Notes: a model not told the origin generated them from the sequence alone. DNA of 64,000 bases from JAWWOL01 sp963797535 (GCA_963797535.1 CAWCPQ010000005.1:186001-250000), one strand, 5' to 3'; positions 6,895-16,500 are shown, counted from the stretch's first letter. Program-made: numbers and translations.

Positions 6895-9800
6895 TCGTCA
6901 CCCCGCGCACCACGTGATCGTCGGTGTGGACGTCGCTGCTGGCCGTGAACCCGGCATAGACCATGCTCGGCAGCGTGACGGCGAGCGACAGCTTCTGCAC
7001 ACCGTTGACCGAGACCACCACCTTGCCGCTTCCGACGACGATGTCGATCACGTTGGTCTGGTAGCGCAAGCTGGGGATCGCGGTCGAGGTCGCCTGATAG
7101 CCGGGCAGCCCCGATGCGTTGCCCCCGGTGGCGATACCGACGAAGTTCGCCGAGACCTCGCCCGTGTCCCGGTAGGTGTCCATCGCCACGGTGATGCCCG
7201 GAATGCCGACGAATCCGAGCCCGCCGTCGTGACCACCGAGGGCACTGCTTTGACCCTTGCTCGCGTCGACCAGGGTGAAGGTCTCACCGTCCTGGCCGCC
7301 ACCGTTCGAGATCGACTCGGTGAACGTTGCGTGGATCGCCGTGGTCGGGATCGGGGTGGCGTAGAACGACGAACCGGCCAGGTGCGCCTGCCCAGCCTTG
7401 GTCAGCATCAGGTCCGTCCCCTTGAGTACGGCTGTGCCGTTGCGTACCCAGCCGGCAGCGGTCGGCGCCGGCAACGTGATCACACTGGGCGGGGGCGACC
7501 CCGAACCCGGCGTGGTGATGGTCACGTCACGGACCAGCTGCTTGTCAGTGCCGGTGCCCGTCCCTGCGGTGAACGCAAGGATCGCTGTCGGGTTGATGTG
7601 ACCCATCGTCGCCTTGAACGGCGTCCCCCCGTCGATGCTCACCGCCAACAGCCTGGCCGCGATGGTGATGTCGACGCTGTGCGTGCCGGTACGAAGGGAT
7701 CCGGACAGGCTCTGCGTATTGGCCCACTTGATCGCGTCGAACTGCGGCGAGTCGGCCGACCCGTCCCCGATTCCGGCGAAGTTGCCCGTGGGATCGACAC
7801 CGTTCTTGTGCGTGTCCAGGGCCACGGTGACGCCGGTGAGCGAGCCGTAGCCGAGCGCGTCACCGGACTGCCCGAGCGACGTGCTGGTGGCCTTGGTGGC
7901 GTCGAGCAATGAGAACGTCAAGCCGTCGCCCCCGCTGCCGCCGCTGAGCTGCGCGGTGAAGTGCACGTGCAGTCCGTCGGTCTTGACCGCCGTCGGGTAG
8001 ACGGCGTCACCCGCCTGGTTCGCCGTGGCAGGAGTCAGCACGACGTCCGTGCCGCTGAGGGCCGCCGACCCGTTGAGGTGCCAGCCTCCGGCAGCGGGCG
8101 AAGGGATCGAGGTGGTGGTGGACACCGGAACGCCGACGCCGGTGAACTTCACGAGTACGGCCCCCTGCCCGTCGTCGCCGGTGATCGAGTACTGCTCGGT
8201 GTCCGTCCCCAAGGCCGTGGGTTTGAACGTGATCGACTGCACCACCGAGTCGCCTGGCGAGATCTGCTGACCCTCCGACACAGGGGTCGCGGTGGTGAAC
8301 TCGCCTGCTGGCGGTGCAGCCTTGGTCAGCGTCAGCTCGATGTTGCCCGTGTTGGCAATCGTGAACGTCTTGGTCACCGATGATCCGAGCGGAACCGAGC
8401 CGTAGTCGACCGGGTTGGGCGTGATCGACAGGTGCGACGCGCCGGTCACGGCCGTGCCGGTTAGCGGAACCGTGACGTTGCCCGCGTCGCTGTCCACCTC
8501 CAGCGACCCGCTCTGGGCGCCCTCCGTCGTGGGCGTGTCGGTCACCGACACCGAGACCGAAGCACCGGCGGCAAGGGTCGACCCGGTTGCCGGAAGACCG
8601 GTCGCGACAAAGTCTCCTGTGGGCGCGGTCGACCCGGTGACGGTCACGGAAGACGTACCTGTGTTGGAGATCGTGACGCTCGCGGTCTTGTGCGCACCGG
8701 TGGGTACGGTGCCGAAGCCGAGCGTCGACGGAGTCGCCCCGAGTCCGGCCTGAGTGCCGGTCCCGTGCAGGTCGAACGGCACCGTGCCCGCGCTGGTGGC
8801 AAATGTGAGGCTGTCGTCAGCCCCACCCGGCCCGCTCGGCGAGAACGTCACCGGGACGCTGAGGGTGCCCCCGGCGTTGAGGTCGACCGGCAGCGTCGGC
8901 GCGTTCACCGCGAAGGGGGCATGCGTGGTGATCGCCGTGATGGTGGTGGACTTCGTGGCCGTGACGGTGACCGTCGCCTGCTTGCTGCTGCCGACGGCCA
9001 CATTGCCGAAGTCGGTCGGCGAGGAGTTCAGCGACGAGGTGGTCGGCCGCCCGTACGCGAGGACCTTGCCGTCGCGGGTGCCGACGTAGACCCGGCCGTT
9101 GTTGGTTGTCGGCGTGGTGAACTTGGCGGCCGTACCGATCGGCGCCGACCAGATGAGCTTGAGCGCATTGTTGGCCGGCAGCGCGTTGTAGGCCTGGAGG
9201 ACGCCGTTCGCGCCAGTGCCGCCGCTGCTGTAGACCTCCCAGACGACGGCCGAGCCGGAGGTGGTGCCGGTCGAGGTGACCTCGGGCGAGCCCGAGGTGT
9301 AGCCGTACAGCTGGGACGTGTGACCGGCATCGGAGAGCGAGGGCAGGCCGTTGCCGTCGACACCGATCTTCAATGCCCGGACGTAGCTGCCGTTCTCGAT
9401 GTCATAGACGTAGCCGCCATCCCCACCCCACAAGGCGAAGTGGCCCCACATGCCGCCGTGCGGGCCGATCGGCGCACCGACCGAGGCGTCCGTGCCACCG
9501 GGGCCCTGAGCGTCGCCACCGAGGTTGTCCCGGTCCAGCAGGAAGATCCGGCCCTCCTTGCCGTCCTGCACCAGCAGATGAGGGTGGGCGGGAGTGCCGA
9601 ACTGGTCGGGCAGCGCGAGAGGGCCACCGGAGCCGAAATCGACGTCGTCCTGGTCGAGCTTGGTGTTGTTGGCCGGGCTGAAGAAGTCCTTGGCGGTAAG
9701 GGTTCCGTCGCCGTTGACCTGCAGCCGGACGACCGACTCCGCGAGGTTCGCCGGCGGCGACGAACCGGGACCGGGCGCCGGCGAGAGCCCGTTGCCGGTG

Positions 9801-10618
9801 GTCAGGAAGATCCGGCCCGGCCCGTCGGAGACCAAACCGGCGCCCGCCTGCCAGATGCCGGCCTCGCCGTTGGATGTGCCGGCTTCGGCAGACCACATGG
9901 TCGACATGGCGGGAGTCGTCGTCTTCACACCAGCCACTGTTCCGACGTACGAGCCGTAGTCGCAGTGACTGGCGAAGGCCACATAGACCACGCCGTCCAG
10001 GAGCAGCAGACCTGCGCGCTGACCCGCAGTCTCGGCGTCGAAGGTGCGGGTGGGGTCATTGCTCGGATGCCCGGCGATCTTGACCGGCCAGCCGGCGCGC
10101 TCGGCGCCGGTCAAGGGGGCGATCGCGTGCATGTAGATGTTGGGGTGCTGCAGGTCCGGACCATCGTTGACCTTGGCCACGAAGTACACCGAGTCGGTGG
10201 CGGCGTCATAGACGGGTGTGCTGGTGATCCCGATGTTCGGCGTAAGGTCACCGCAGCCGAGGACGGAGGACGGCCACGGCGTACCGACGTTGCGCTGCCA
10301 GAGGATCGCGCCGGTCTCCGGGTTGAGGCCGTAGACGTTGTTGTTCTCGGTGGCCGCGATGACCGTGTTCTTGACCACCAGCTGGTCGGAGTAGACCTGG
10401 CCGCTGAGCTGGGTGGAGAACAGCAGGCCGAAGTCGGATGCCGCCACCGACGAGGGGCTCAGACCCGGTTCGTTCGGGTCCCAGGAGGTGCGCGCGTTGT
10501 CGTTCTGGTTGGTGACGACGTCGGCCGTTGCCTCGATCGGCAGGGCGACGGCCGTGCCGATCAGCACCACCAACGGCGCCACGATCCCGATCGTCCGTCG
10601 GCGGAAACCTCTTCGCAT
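6878..10618 (-). CDS. Large secreted protein: PQQ-type beta-propeller, Ig-like repeats and two lectin-like domains
   Basis: 1246 aa. The ATG at 10618 follows a GGGA site and opens a clear Sec signal (RRGFRRRTIGIVAPLVVLIGTAV, cut near ATADV); an upstream in-frame start lacks both. Residues about 30-535 form a PQQ/BamB-like propeller with blade motifs such as VYGLNPETGAILWQRNVG and VYVGTRDGKVLAYG. Next come three choice-of-anchor-D-type Ig-like repeats (TDFGNVAVGS, LGFGTVPTGA, VDYGSVPLGS). The C-terminus has two similar legume-lectin-type domains (about 875-1055 and 1060-1246), each with GDGLTFSL/QDGETFTL and VTVALDTHK/ITVAMDTYR. Propeller members include dehydrogenases and structural scaffolds, and I see no quinoprotein active site that settles the matter. 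The lectin pair implies carbohydrate binding outside the cell. Confidence 0.8.
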   Translation of the reverse strand: MRRGFRRRTIGIVAPLVVLIGTAVALPIEATADVVTNQNDNARTSWDPNEPGLSPSSVAASDFGLLFSTQLSGQVYSDQLVVKNTVIAATENNNVYGLNPETGAILWQRNVGTPWPSSVLGCGDLTPNIGITSTPVYDAATDSVYFVAKVNDGPDLQHPNIYMHAIAPLTGAERAGWPVKIAGHPSNDPTRTFDAETAGQRAGLLLLDGVVYVAFASHCDYGSYVGTVAGVKTTTPAMSTMWSAEAGTSNGEAGIWQAGAGLVSDGPGRIFLTTGNGLSPAPGPGSSPPANLAESVVRLQVNGDGTLTAKDFFSPANNTKLDQDDVDFGSGGPLALPDQFGTPAHPHLLVQDGKEGRIFLLDRDNLGGDAQGPGGTDASVGAPIGPHGGMWGHFALWGGDGGYVYDIENGSYVRALKIGVDGNGLPSLSDAGHTSQLYGYTSGSPEVTSTGTTSGSAVVWEVYSSGGTGANGVLQAYNALPANNALKLIWSAPIGTAAKFTTPTTNNGRVYVGTRDGKVLAYGRPTTSSLNSSPTDFGNVAVGSSKQATVTVTATKSTTITAITTHAPFAVNAPTLPVDLNAGGTLSVPVTFSPSGPGGADDSLTFATSAGTVPFDLHGTGTQAGLGATPSTLGFGTVPTGAHKTASVTISNTGTSSVTVTGSTAPTGDFVATGLPATGSTLAAGASVSVSVTDTPTTEGAQSGSLEVDSDAGNVTVPLTGTAVTGASHLSITPNPVDYGSVPLGSSVTKTFTIANTGNIELTLTKAAPPAGEFTTATPVSEGQQISPGDSVVQSITFKPTALGTDTEQYSITGDDGQGAVLVKFTGVGVPVSTTTSIPSPAAGGWHLNGSAALSGTDVVLTPATANQAGDAVYPTAVKTDGLHVHFTAQLSGGSGGDGLTFSLLDATKATSTSLGQSGDALGYGSLTGVTVALDTHKNGVDPTGNFAGIGDGSADSPQFDAIKWANTQSLSGSLRTGTHSVDITIAARLLAVSIDGGTPFKATMGHINPTAILAFTAGTGTGTDKQLVRDVTITTPGSGSPPPSVITLPAPTAAGWVRNGTAVLKGTDLMLTKAGQAHLAGSSFYATPIPTTAIHATFTESISNGGGQDGETFTLVDASKGQSSALGGHDGGLGFVGIPGITVAMDTYRDTGEVSANFVGIATGGNASGLPGYQATSTAIPSLRYQTNVIDIVVGSGKVVVSVNGVQKLSLAVTLPSMVYAGFTASSDVHTDDHVVRGVTITAQQ

Positions 10619-10899
10619 CGTCGTTCCCTTGTCCCCGCCGGTCGCCCCGGTCCGCGCAACACCCGCCGGCACAATGTGGCACCAGCCTGCTGGACGGTAA
10701 CAGCAGCGACACCTCAGTGGAAGGGTGTCCGGTCACTCTCTGCGACATTTTGCGGCCAAAGCGGGCTAATTCTCCCAGACGATTCTTAGAATCTCATTAC
10801 TGTCCGTCGCCGTGGACGATGCAACGACCACCTTGGTTACTGAGCGTGACCGGACGGACCCAAATCATCCTTGCGCAGCCGAACGGCGTGTGCGGCGGC
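10619..10899. other. Intergenic region upstream of the propeller/lectin gene
   Basis: About 280 bp between two leftward genes. It should hold the promoter of the secreted propeller protein. A locally AT-richer patch (about 10767-10802, around GATTCTTAGAATCTC, which contains the short palindrome GATTCTTAGAATC) stands out from the surrounding GC. No RNA gene or clear operator beyond that was seen. Confidence 0.4.
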
Positions 10900-13164
10900 T
10901 CAGCTGCGGGCCGCTCCGGCCGCTGCGGTGACCCTGGCCGGCTCGATGATGGACTGCTGCAGACGTCGCACGGCGTCCAGGTGGTCGCCGGTCCAGATCA
11001 TCCGCACGGCCGTCGCAGTAGCCATCCGGTCTTCCCCGGTGAGGTCCCGCCGTACGGCGTCAACCAACCGGCCGTCCGCCACCTCGTCGCGCTCCAGCGC
11101 GTCACGCAGCTCGCCGTGGTCGAGCAGATGGCCGGCGAGCTCGGCGTACCAGAGCTGCACCACGTCAGCGGAACCTTGCAGCACGGCTCGGGCACCGGCC
11201 CGGTCGCCGCTGGGTGCACCGTCGTCGCGCTGCCAGAGGTCGAGGACGGCGTCCCCGGCCAGGCGCACGCCGGCGACACCAGTGACCAGCGTGGTCATGT
11301 CGGCCAGCGGCACCGGCTTGGCACCGCGCTCCGCCAGGTAGTTGCGGAAGGTGTCGTCGAGCCGGCGGGCCGCGGCTGCTGCTTTCAGCGCCTCACGGGT
11401 CGGAGCGATTGCTTCCCCTGCACCGGTGTCACAACGCACCATCCCGTAGTCCACGGTGGCGACGAGATAGTCGGTGCTGTCGGTGTAGGCCTCGGCCAGC
11501 GCCCGGCGCAGCGCTGCGGCCGCGCCTCGCGGCCAGAACAGCAGGCCGACCACGAGGCTGACCGCACAACCGAGCGCGATGTCCTCGATTCGGGTCAGGC
11601 CGATCTCCCAGCCTGCCGGCGAGATGATGTTGAAAAGAATGAGGAGTACCAAGGTAAATGCCGCTTGGCCGGCCGCGAAGGACACGACCGCCGGGGCGAC
11701 TCCGGCGACCAGGATGGCGATCGGCAGGAGGGCCCACAACACGTTGGTGTTGGTGCCGACGAGCTGCAGAATCGCTGCCCCCACGAAGAATCCGGCGATG
11801 GTGCCGCCGAGGCCCCGGAGAACGTTCTGGCCGGTGCTCAACGCGTTGGACCGCAGCACCGACAACGTGCCCAGCACGACCCAGAACGAGTGCTGAACGC
11901 CGGTGAGATCGGCGACGAGTACGGCCAGGGCCAGACCGACACCGCCGCGCACGCTGTTGTGCAGCCAGACCGAGTGCCACTCGACGTGAGCCGTCGCCCG
12001 CTGCGAGGCCGCAGAAAGCGTGCCGGACAAGCCTTCCGGCTGCCTGCCGAGCATCCGCTCGACCCAGCTCCGCCTTTCTGCGGACGCCGTCAGGTCGATG
12101 TTGTCCGCAATCGCTGAGGTCGCGAAGCTCAGCTCCTGGGCGCGGAAGCTCGGGTCCAGCGAGCTGACGAAGGCCGTGGCGCCGTCCACACCTTCGGCCT
12201 CTTCCGGCAGCCGCGTCAGCGACTTCAGCTCCAGCTGGGCGAGCGCGTCGGTGAGGTCACCCTTGGCGTGCCGAAGTGGCGCCGGATCGCCGCCGGTCAC
12301 CTCGAGCAACGCGCCGCCGCGTTCGAGCACGGCTGCCGCTGCCAGCTTGACCTCGCACGGATCGTGGTGGGCGCTCAGCGGCCCTTTGGCCAGCGCCGAC
12401 TGCAGCACGATCCGGTTGAGCCATCCGAGCTCGTCGACCAGCCGGACCACTGTACGGGCGGACGTACTCAAGCCAGTGGGACGGTAGGGGGTCGCGAGGA
12501 ACGTCTTGTGCAGTGCGGCCAGCGCCTGGTCCGAGGCCTCGGCCGCGTGACGGAAATCCTCGGCGTACTCAGCCTGCCCGTCACCAAGTCGGAACGTGAC
12601 CTCTGCCCGCAGCCGCGCGGCAAGCGCCTTGCAGGCATTGCTGGCGGCGACCCGCAACGGTTCGCGTACCGGAGCCGGCCACAGGATCCCGACCGCCACC
12701 ACCGAAACCGCGGCCGCCATGCCCCAGCCGGCCATCCGCGCCCACACCGACGACACCGGCCCCGGCAATGTCAGCGGCAGGATGAACCCGAGCAGCAACG
12801 ACGTGGTGGCGGCGGCCAGCACCGAGCTGACCACCCCGACGAAGATCAGCGCGAAGCCCACGACGGCCATCGCGATCACACTCACCGCGGTGTTCCGGGA
12901 CAGCAGCGTGCCGAGGAAGACCAGGGCGCAGCCGGCTATCCCGAGGAAGAACTGGGACTGCAGCCGAATGCGCATGGGCCCGCTGAAGTCGACCAGCAAC
13001 AACATGGCGAACGAGCCGAAAGCGGCGAACGTGGCGACCTGCGGGTCGTCGAGAACCTTGTCCCCGAAGGCGAACAGCAGCGGCATGATGATCGCGGTGC
13101 GCCCTGCCCGTCGAAGGGCCACGTAGTCGCGGTCGTGCTGCGCGAGCCACTGCAACGGGTGCAT
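10900..13164 (-). CDS. FUSC-family inner-membrane transporter
   Basis: 754 aa from the ATG at 13164, preceded by GGGAGGG; a longer in-frame start at 13251 would overlap the divergent promoter and lacks a ribosome site. Two membrane blocks flank a large cytoplasmic middle. The N-terminal block (about residues 18-165) has helices such as AAFGSFAMLLLVDFSG and VIAMAVVGFALIFVGVV. The C-terminal block (about 400-545) contains SFWVVLGTLSVLRSN and LFWPRGAAAALRRALAEA, the hallmark of FUSC/aromatic-acid exporter-like proteins. The family includes AaeB and fusaric-acid resistance pumps. The cargo here is unknown. It is divergent from the DUF427 gene across 107 bp. Confidence 0.8.
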   Translation of the reverse strand: MHPLQWLAQHDRDYVALRRAGRTAIIMPLLFAFGDKVLDDPQVATFAAFGSFAMLLLVDFSGPMRIRLQSQFFLGIAGCALVFLGTLLSRNTAVSVIAMAVVGFALIFVGVVSSVLAAATTSLLLGFILPLTLPGPVSSVWARMAGWGMAAAVSVVAVGILWPAPVREPLRVAASNACKALAARLRAEVTFRLGDGQAEYAEDFRHAAEASDQALAALHKTFLATPYRPTGLSTSARTVVRLVDELGWLNRIVLQSALAKGPLSAHHDPCEVKLAAAAVLERGGALLEVTGGDPAPLRHAKGDLTDALAQLELKSLTRLPEEAEGVDGATAFVSSLDPSFRAQELSFATSAIADNIDLTASAERRSWVERMLGRQPEGLSGTLSAASQRATAHVEWHSVWLHNSVRGGVGLALAVLVADLTGVQHSFWVVLGTLSVLRSNALSTGQNVLRGLGGTIAGFFVGAAILQLVGTNTNVLWALLPIAILVAGVAPAVVSFAAGQAAFTLVLLILFNIISPAGWEIGLTRIEDIALGCAVSLVVGLLFWPRGAAAALRRALAEAYTDSTDYLVATVDYGMVRCDTGAGEAIAPTREALKAAAAARRLDDTFRNYLAERGAKPVPLADMTTLVTGVAGVRLAGDAVLDLWQRDDGAPSGDRAGARAVLQGSADVVQLWYAELAGHLLDHGELRDALERDEVADGRLVDAVRRDLTGEDRMATATAVRMIWTGDHLDAVRRLQQSIIEPARVTAAAGAARS

Positions 13165-13271
13165 CCGATCCGCCCTCCCAGTCGTGCCCGAACCCCATCC
13201 TTGCGTGAGCGGGAAGCCGCCGACAAACCGGTGGCAGGATGGGACCTGCACCCGACTCCGAGGAGCGCAAC

Positions 13272-14036
13272 GTGACCGACTTCCCGCGCATGATCACCGA
13301 AGACAACCACATCGAACCCGTGCCCCGGCGGATCAGGGCGATGCTCGGCGGCAGGATGGTGCTGGACACGACGAGGGCGATGTACGTGTGGGAGCTGCCG
13401 ATGTTCCCGCAGTACTACATCCCCGCCGCCGACGTGGTGCCGGGCCTGCTCGTGGACGAGGGCCACGTACAGAAGGTGCGCCGGGGGACGACGAACCGGG
13501 TCGGACTGCGGGTAGGCGACGTCCACCGGCCAGCCGCTGCGAGCGTCTACGGCGAGGACGCGCTCGAGGGTCTCGTCGACATGGTGCGCTTCGACTGGGA
13601 CGCCATGGACGCGTGGTTCGAGGAGGACGAGGAGGTCTTCGTCCATCCCCGCAACCCGTACACCAGAGTCGATGCGCTGCGCTCGACCCGCACCATCCGG
13701 ATCGAGCTCGACGGCGTGGTGCTGGCCGAGTCGTCGTCGCCGGTGATGGTCTTCGAGACCGGGCTGCCGACGCGCTACTACCTGAACCGGACCGAGATCA
13801 ACTTCGAGCACCTGGTGCCGGCGGACCTGGTGACCGCCTGCCCGTACAAGGGGCGGACCACCGGCTACTGGTCCGTCGTGACCGGGCAGGGGACGTACGA
13901 GAACCTCGCCTGGGTGTACGACTTCCCGACCCACCTGATGCTGCCGATCGCCGGGCTGATCGCGTTCTACAACGAGAAGGTGGACATGTTCATCGACGGC
14001 AAGCCGGTGGAGCGTCCGGTCACACACTTCTTCTGA
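13272..14036 (+). CDS. DUF427 domain protein (two tandem domains)
   Basis: 254 aa from the GTG at 13272, with AGGAG 6 nt upstream. The sequence holds two DUF427 modules. The N-terminal half includes VWELPMFPQYYIPAADV. The C-terminal half has the strongest signature: IELDGVVLAESSSPVMVFET, PTRYYLNRTEI, then CPYKGRTTGYWSV. DUF427 proteins are small beta-rich cytoplasmic proteins of unknown biochemical role, common in actinobacteria and fungi. The linker between the modules (HPRNPYTRVDALRSTR) is conserved in two-domain members as I recall them. It is followed by two large palindromic repeats before the convergent hydrolase gene. Confidence 0.85.
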   Translation: MTDFPRMITEDNHIEPVPRRIRAMLGGRMVLDTTRAMYVWELPMFPQYYIPAADVVPGLLVDEGHVQKVRRGTTNRVGLRVGDVHRPAAASVYGEDALEGLVDMVRFDWDAMDAWFEEDEEVFVHPRNPYTRVDALRSTRTIRIELDGVVLAESSSPVMVFETGLPTRYYLNRTEINFEHLVPADLVTACPYKGRTTGYWSVVTGQGTYENLAWVYDFPTHLMLPIAGLIAFYNEKVDMFIDGKPVERPVTHFF

Positions 14037-14075
14037 GCCGGGGGCTTCTGCGTGCAGCCCCGGTCGATGCCTGCC

Positions 14076-14135
14076 CCGTGAATGTGGGCCAACCGTCGCC
14101 CACCGACGGTTTCCCCGCATTCACGCAACCGCCAA
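14076..14135. repeat. 60-bp palindromic repeat, copy 1
   Basis: This 60-bp block is identical to 14188-14247. Inside it, AACCGTCG (14091-14098) pairs perfectly with CGACGGTT (14104-14111) around a 5-nt loop, and GTGAATG (14078-14084) pairs with CATTCAC (14118-14124). With GGG/CCC pairs in between, the block folds into one 47-nt hairpin with few mismatches. Placed between convergent genes, it could stop transcription from both sides or be a dispersed palindromic unit. Confidence 0.85.
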
Positions 14136-14187
14136 GAGGTGGACGGGTTCCACGCCAGGGATGCCGGGCCGCGGCCGCCGGACCGCA

Positions 14188-14247
14188 CCGTGAATGTGGG
14201 CCAACCGTCGCCCACCGACGGTTTCCCCGCATTCACGCAACCGCCAA
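14188..14247. repeat. 60-bp palindromic repeat, copy 2
   Basis: Identical to 14076-14135, offset by 112 bp, with unrelated sequence between the copies. It shows the same nested hairpin. The rest of the 312-bp gap between the convergent genes (14037-14348) shows nothing else I can name. Confidence 0.85.
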
Positions 14248-14348
14248 CACGGTACGGGCGGGAGCGCGTCAACCGGCGAGGGGTGGACGGCCAGCATGGG
14301 TGCCCGCGGCTCCGACCCGCGGGCACCCATGCGACCTTGCGCTGCCGC

Positions 14349-16406
14349 TTACGGCCAGGGGGTGGGGGCCGGCGGCACGACGACCGGCGGCCGGTCATCG
14401 CAAGTGATCGTGTTCGGCAGCTCCCACGACGCCATCCACGGACCTGTGGTGCCGCCGCCGTCGTTGCCGCCGTTGTCGACGACGCTGAACTCCGAGCCGG
14501 CCGGGGTGAAGTGGAACGACCCGCAGTTGTTGATGCCGACGGCACCGACGTTGCGAGCGTCCACGTTCTCGAAGCTGGCCGACCCGGCCGCCCTGGCAGA
14601 GAGCACCGACGTCCCGGTGCCGTCCACCTTGACGTCCTTGAAGTGGACGTTCGTGATCGAGTACAGGTCCTTCACCGGGAAGTCGGAGACGAACATGATC
14701 GCGTTGTAGGTGTTGTCGAGGAAGTTGTCCCCGACGACCTCCACGTCCGCGTCGATGTTCTTCTCCAGCGCGTAGATCCAGATCGCGCCCAGGCCGATGT
14801 TCCAGTTCAGCTCGAACGTGCCGGCCCGCACCGTCGTGTTGTTGGTGATCCACTCGTGCCCGGTGAACGCCTCGGAACCGAAGCGCGAGCCGAGCTGGAT
14901 GCCACTTCCCTCGCGGACCGGGTCGGCGATCAGGTTGTTCGACACGGTGTTGTCGGTGCCCCCGTAGAGCGCGACTCCGTTGGCCAGCACCGGTGTCTGG
15001 ACGGTGTTGTGGTCGAAGGTGTTGTTCGCGTCCTCGGTCTTCTCCGACCACATGGCAAGTGCGTCGTCACCGGTGTTGCGGATGAAGCTGTTGGTCACCG
15101 AGGAGTTCGTGACGCCGGTGTGGAAGTTGACACCATCGGCGATCAGGTCGGCTTCCTGGATGTTGGAGATCTTGAGGTTGTTGGCCGGGCCGTCGATCCA
15201 GATGCCCACCTTGGTGTGGTGGATGTAGAGACCGTCCACGGTGGAGTCCGAGAGCGCACCACCGATGCCGTTGACCTGGTCCAGGTCGATGCGCTCGCGG
15301 ACGTCGCCCTCGATGGCGAAGTCCTTGAGGTGGACGTTGGAGCTGCCGCCGTCGGCCACGTACTTCCCGTAGAAGCCGACTCCGGTGTGCACCGAGCCGT
15401 CAGCCGCCGGGGAGCTCAGGGTCACCTGGTGCCCCTTGAAGATCGTGTACCAGCTGCCAGCACCCTCGATCGTCACGTTGTCGACGATGATGTGCCGGCT
15501 GACTTGGTACGTGCCCGGCGGGACGTAGACCGGCAGGTGCCACTTCTTCGCGAAGGCGATCGCTCGGTCGATGGCATCGGCCGAGTCGTGCCGCCCGGTC
15601 GGGTCGGCGCCGAACAGCCGCGCGTTGGCCGCTGCCAGGACCACCTTCGGCGGGGCGACGACCTGCGAGTCCAGCAGGTCGATCGTGTACGTCACGGCGC
15701 TGCCAGCGGGCACCTGCAGCCGCACCCTGGAGCCGGCCGGGTAGGTCCGGTTCAGCTTGACCCGCTGCTCGTCGTAGAAGTGGTTGGGCCGGAACGGAGT
15801 CGCGAACACCGGCGTCGGGGTCGTCTGGTTCGGCACGCACGAGCACTCGGTGGCCCACCAGTCGGGGTGGAGCACGTCGGCGTTGGGGTCGTTGCTGAAC
15901 GGGTACTCGTTGTACAGCCACGCATACTGCGACGTCAGGATCGGCGTCGCGACCCGATGGCGGTTGACCAGCAGGCTGATGGGCGCAGTGATGCCGCCGC
16001 CGTTAGCAGCGTCGGGGATGCTGTAGCGCACGGTCACCGCGTTCGCCGCCTTGGGCAGGGTGAACTCGACGTACTGGCCGGGTGCCTTCAGCTGGACTGC
16101 GGAGCGACCCGAGGCCTCAGCGGGCAGGGTGTACGCGGCGGTGGACGGGCCGATGATCGTGCCGTTGGTGGTGGCGGCTTCGGCCTCCTGCTCGACGAAG
16201 CCGACGTCGGCGCCGCGCCCGGCGGTCAGCGACGGCGCGAGCGCGGCCCTGGTGGCGACACCAGCGGGCGAGGGGCCGGCGTTGGCTGCTGCCGGCGCGA
16301 TCGCGAGGCTGGTTCCGACCGCCGCGGCCAGCACTGACGCGGTCAGTACGGCGCTCGGCCTGCGACGGGTCCCGGTGCGGCCGACCCATCCGGTGATCTT
16401 GGACAT
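14349..16406 (-). CDS. Secreted right-handed beta-helix glycoside hydrolase, GH87 (mycodextranase/alpha-1,3-glucanase)-like
   Basis: 685 aa from the ATG at 16406, with GGGAG 6 nt upstream. A Sec signal occupies residues 1 to about 44 (twin arginines at RRRPSAVLTASVLAAAVG, cut near ANA). Residues about 60-270 resemble a CBM6/35-type beta-sandwich (GQYVEFTLPKAANAVTVRYS; RVRLQVPAGSAVTYTIDLLD). Residues about 285-665 form a parallel beta-helix opened by LFGADPTGRHDSADAIDRAI and rich in N-containing turns (DNTVSNNLI). The acidic cluster ADGVNFHTG...NTGDDALAMWS resembles the catalytic Asp arrangement of GH87, but pectate-lyase-superfamily or GH55-like enzymes are alternatives. It is divergent from the SDR/dehydratase pair, which suggests degradation of an extracellular glycan. 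Confidence 0.65.
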   Translation of the reverse strand: MSKITGWVGRTGTRRRPSAVLTASVLAAAVGTSLAIAPAAANAGPSPAGVATRAALAPSLTAGRGADVGFVEQEAEAATTNGTIIGPSTAAYTLPAEASGRSAVQLKAPGQYVEFTLPKAANAVTVRYSIPDAANGGGITAPISLLVNRHRVATPILTSQYAWLYNEYPFSNDPNADVLHPDWWATECSCVPNQTTPTPVFATPFRPNHFYDEQRVKLNRTYPAGSRVRLQVPAGSAVTYTIDLLDSQVVAPPKVVLAAANARLFGADPTGRHDSADAIDRAIAFAKKWHLPVYVPPGTYQVSRHIIVDNVTIEGAGSWYTIFKGHQVTLSSPAADGSVHTGVGFYGKYVADGGSSNVHLKDFAIEGDVRERIDLDQVNGIGGALSDSTVDGLYIHHTKVGIWIDGPANNLKISNIQEADLIADGVNFHTGVTNSSVTNSFIRNTGDDALAMWSEKTEDANNTFDHNTVQTPVLANGVALYGGTDNTVSNNLIADPVREGSGIQLGSRFGSEAFTGHEWITNNTTVRAGTFELNWNIGLGAIWIYALEKNIDADVEVVGDNFLDNTYNAIMFVSDFPVKDLYSITNVHFKDVKVDGTGTSVLSARAAGSASFENVDARNVGAVGINNCGSFHFTPAGSEFSVVDNGGNDGGGTTGPWMASWELPNTITCDDRPPVVVPPAPTPWP

Positions 16407-16483
16407 GGACAACTCCCTGGCGACGATGCCTGGCCGACCGGTACACAGTCGGATGACGAGGGCTGACCATAAGGCTACGAAAG

Positions 16484-16500
16484 GGACAGCACAAGTCCCC
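16484..16500. promoter_or_regulatory. Short inverted repeat upstream of the beta-helix hydrolase
   Basis: The inverted repeat GGGAC...GTCCC sits in the 227-bp divergent gap between the hydrolase and the SDR gene. Three CTTGC motifs follow at 16539, 16552 and 16562. These are possible operator elements with no assigned regulator. Confidence 0.3.

Noticed and set aside
8690..10789. 699-codon plus-strand frame opposite the propeller/lectin gene
   Set aside because: No family motifs; the minus strand has signal peptide, repeats and ribosome site.
10619..10899. tRNA or small RNA gene in the intergenic region
   Set aside because: No cloverleaf, CCA end or strong terminator was seen.
14082..16337. 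751-codon plus-strand frame opposite the beta-helix hydrolase
   Set aside because: Antisense shadow; the minus-strand frame has a signal peptide and beta-helix repeats.
14349..16406. Pectate lyase assignment for the beta-helix protein
   Set aside because: The acidic DGVNFH...TGDDALAMWS cluster and the N-terminal CBM-like domain resemble GH87 more; left as an alternative only.
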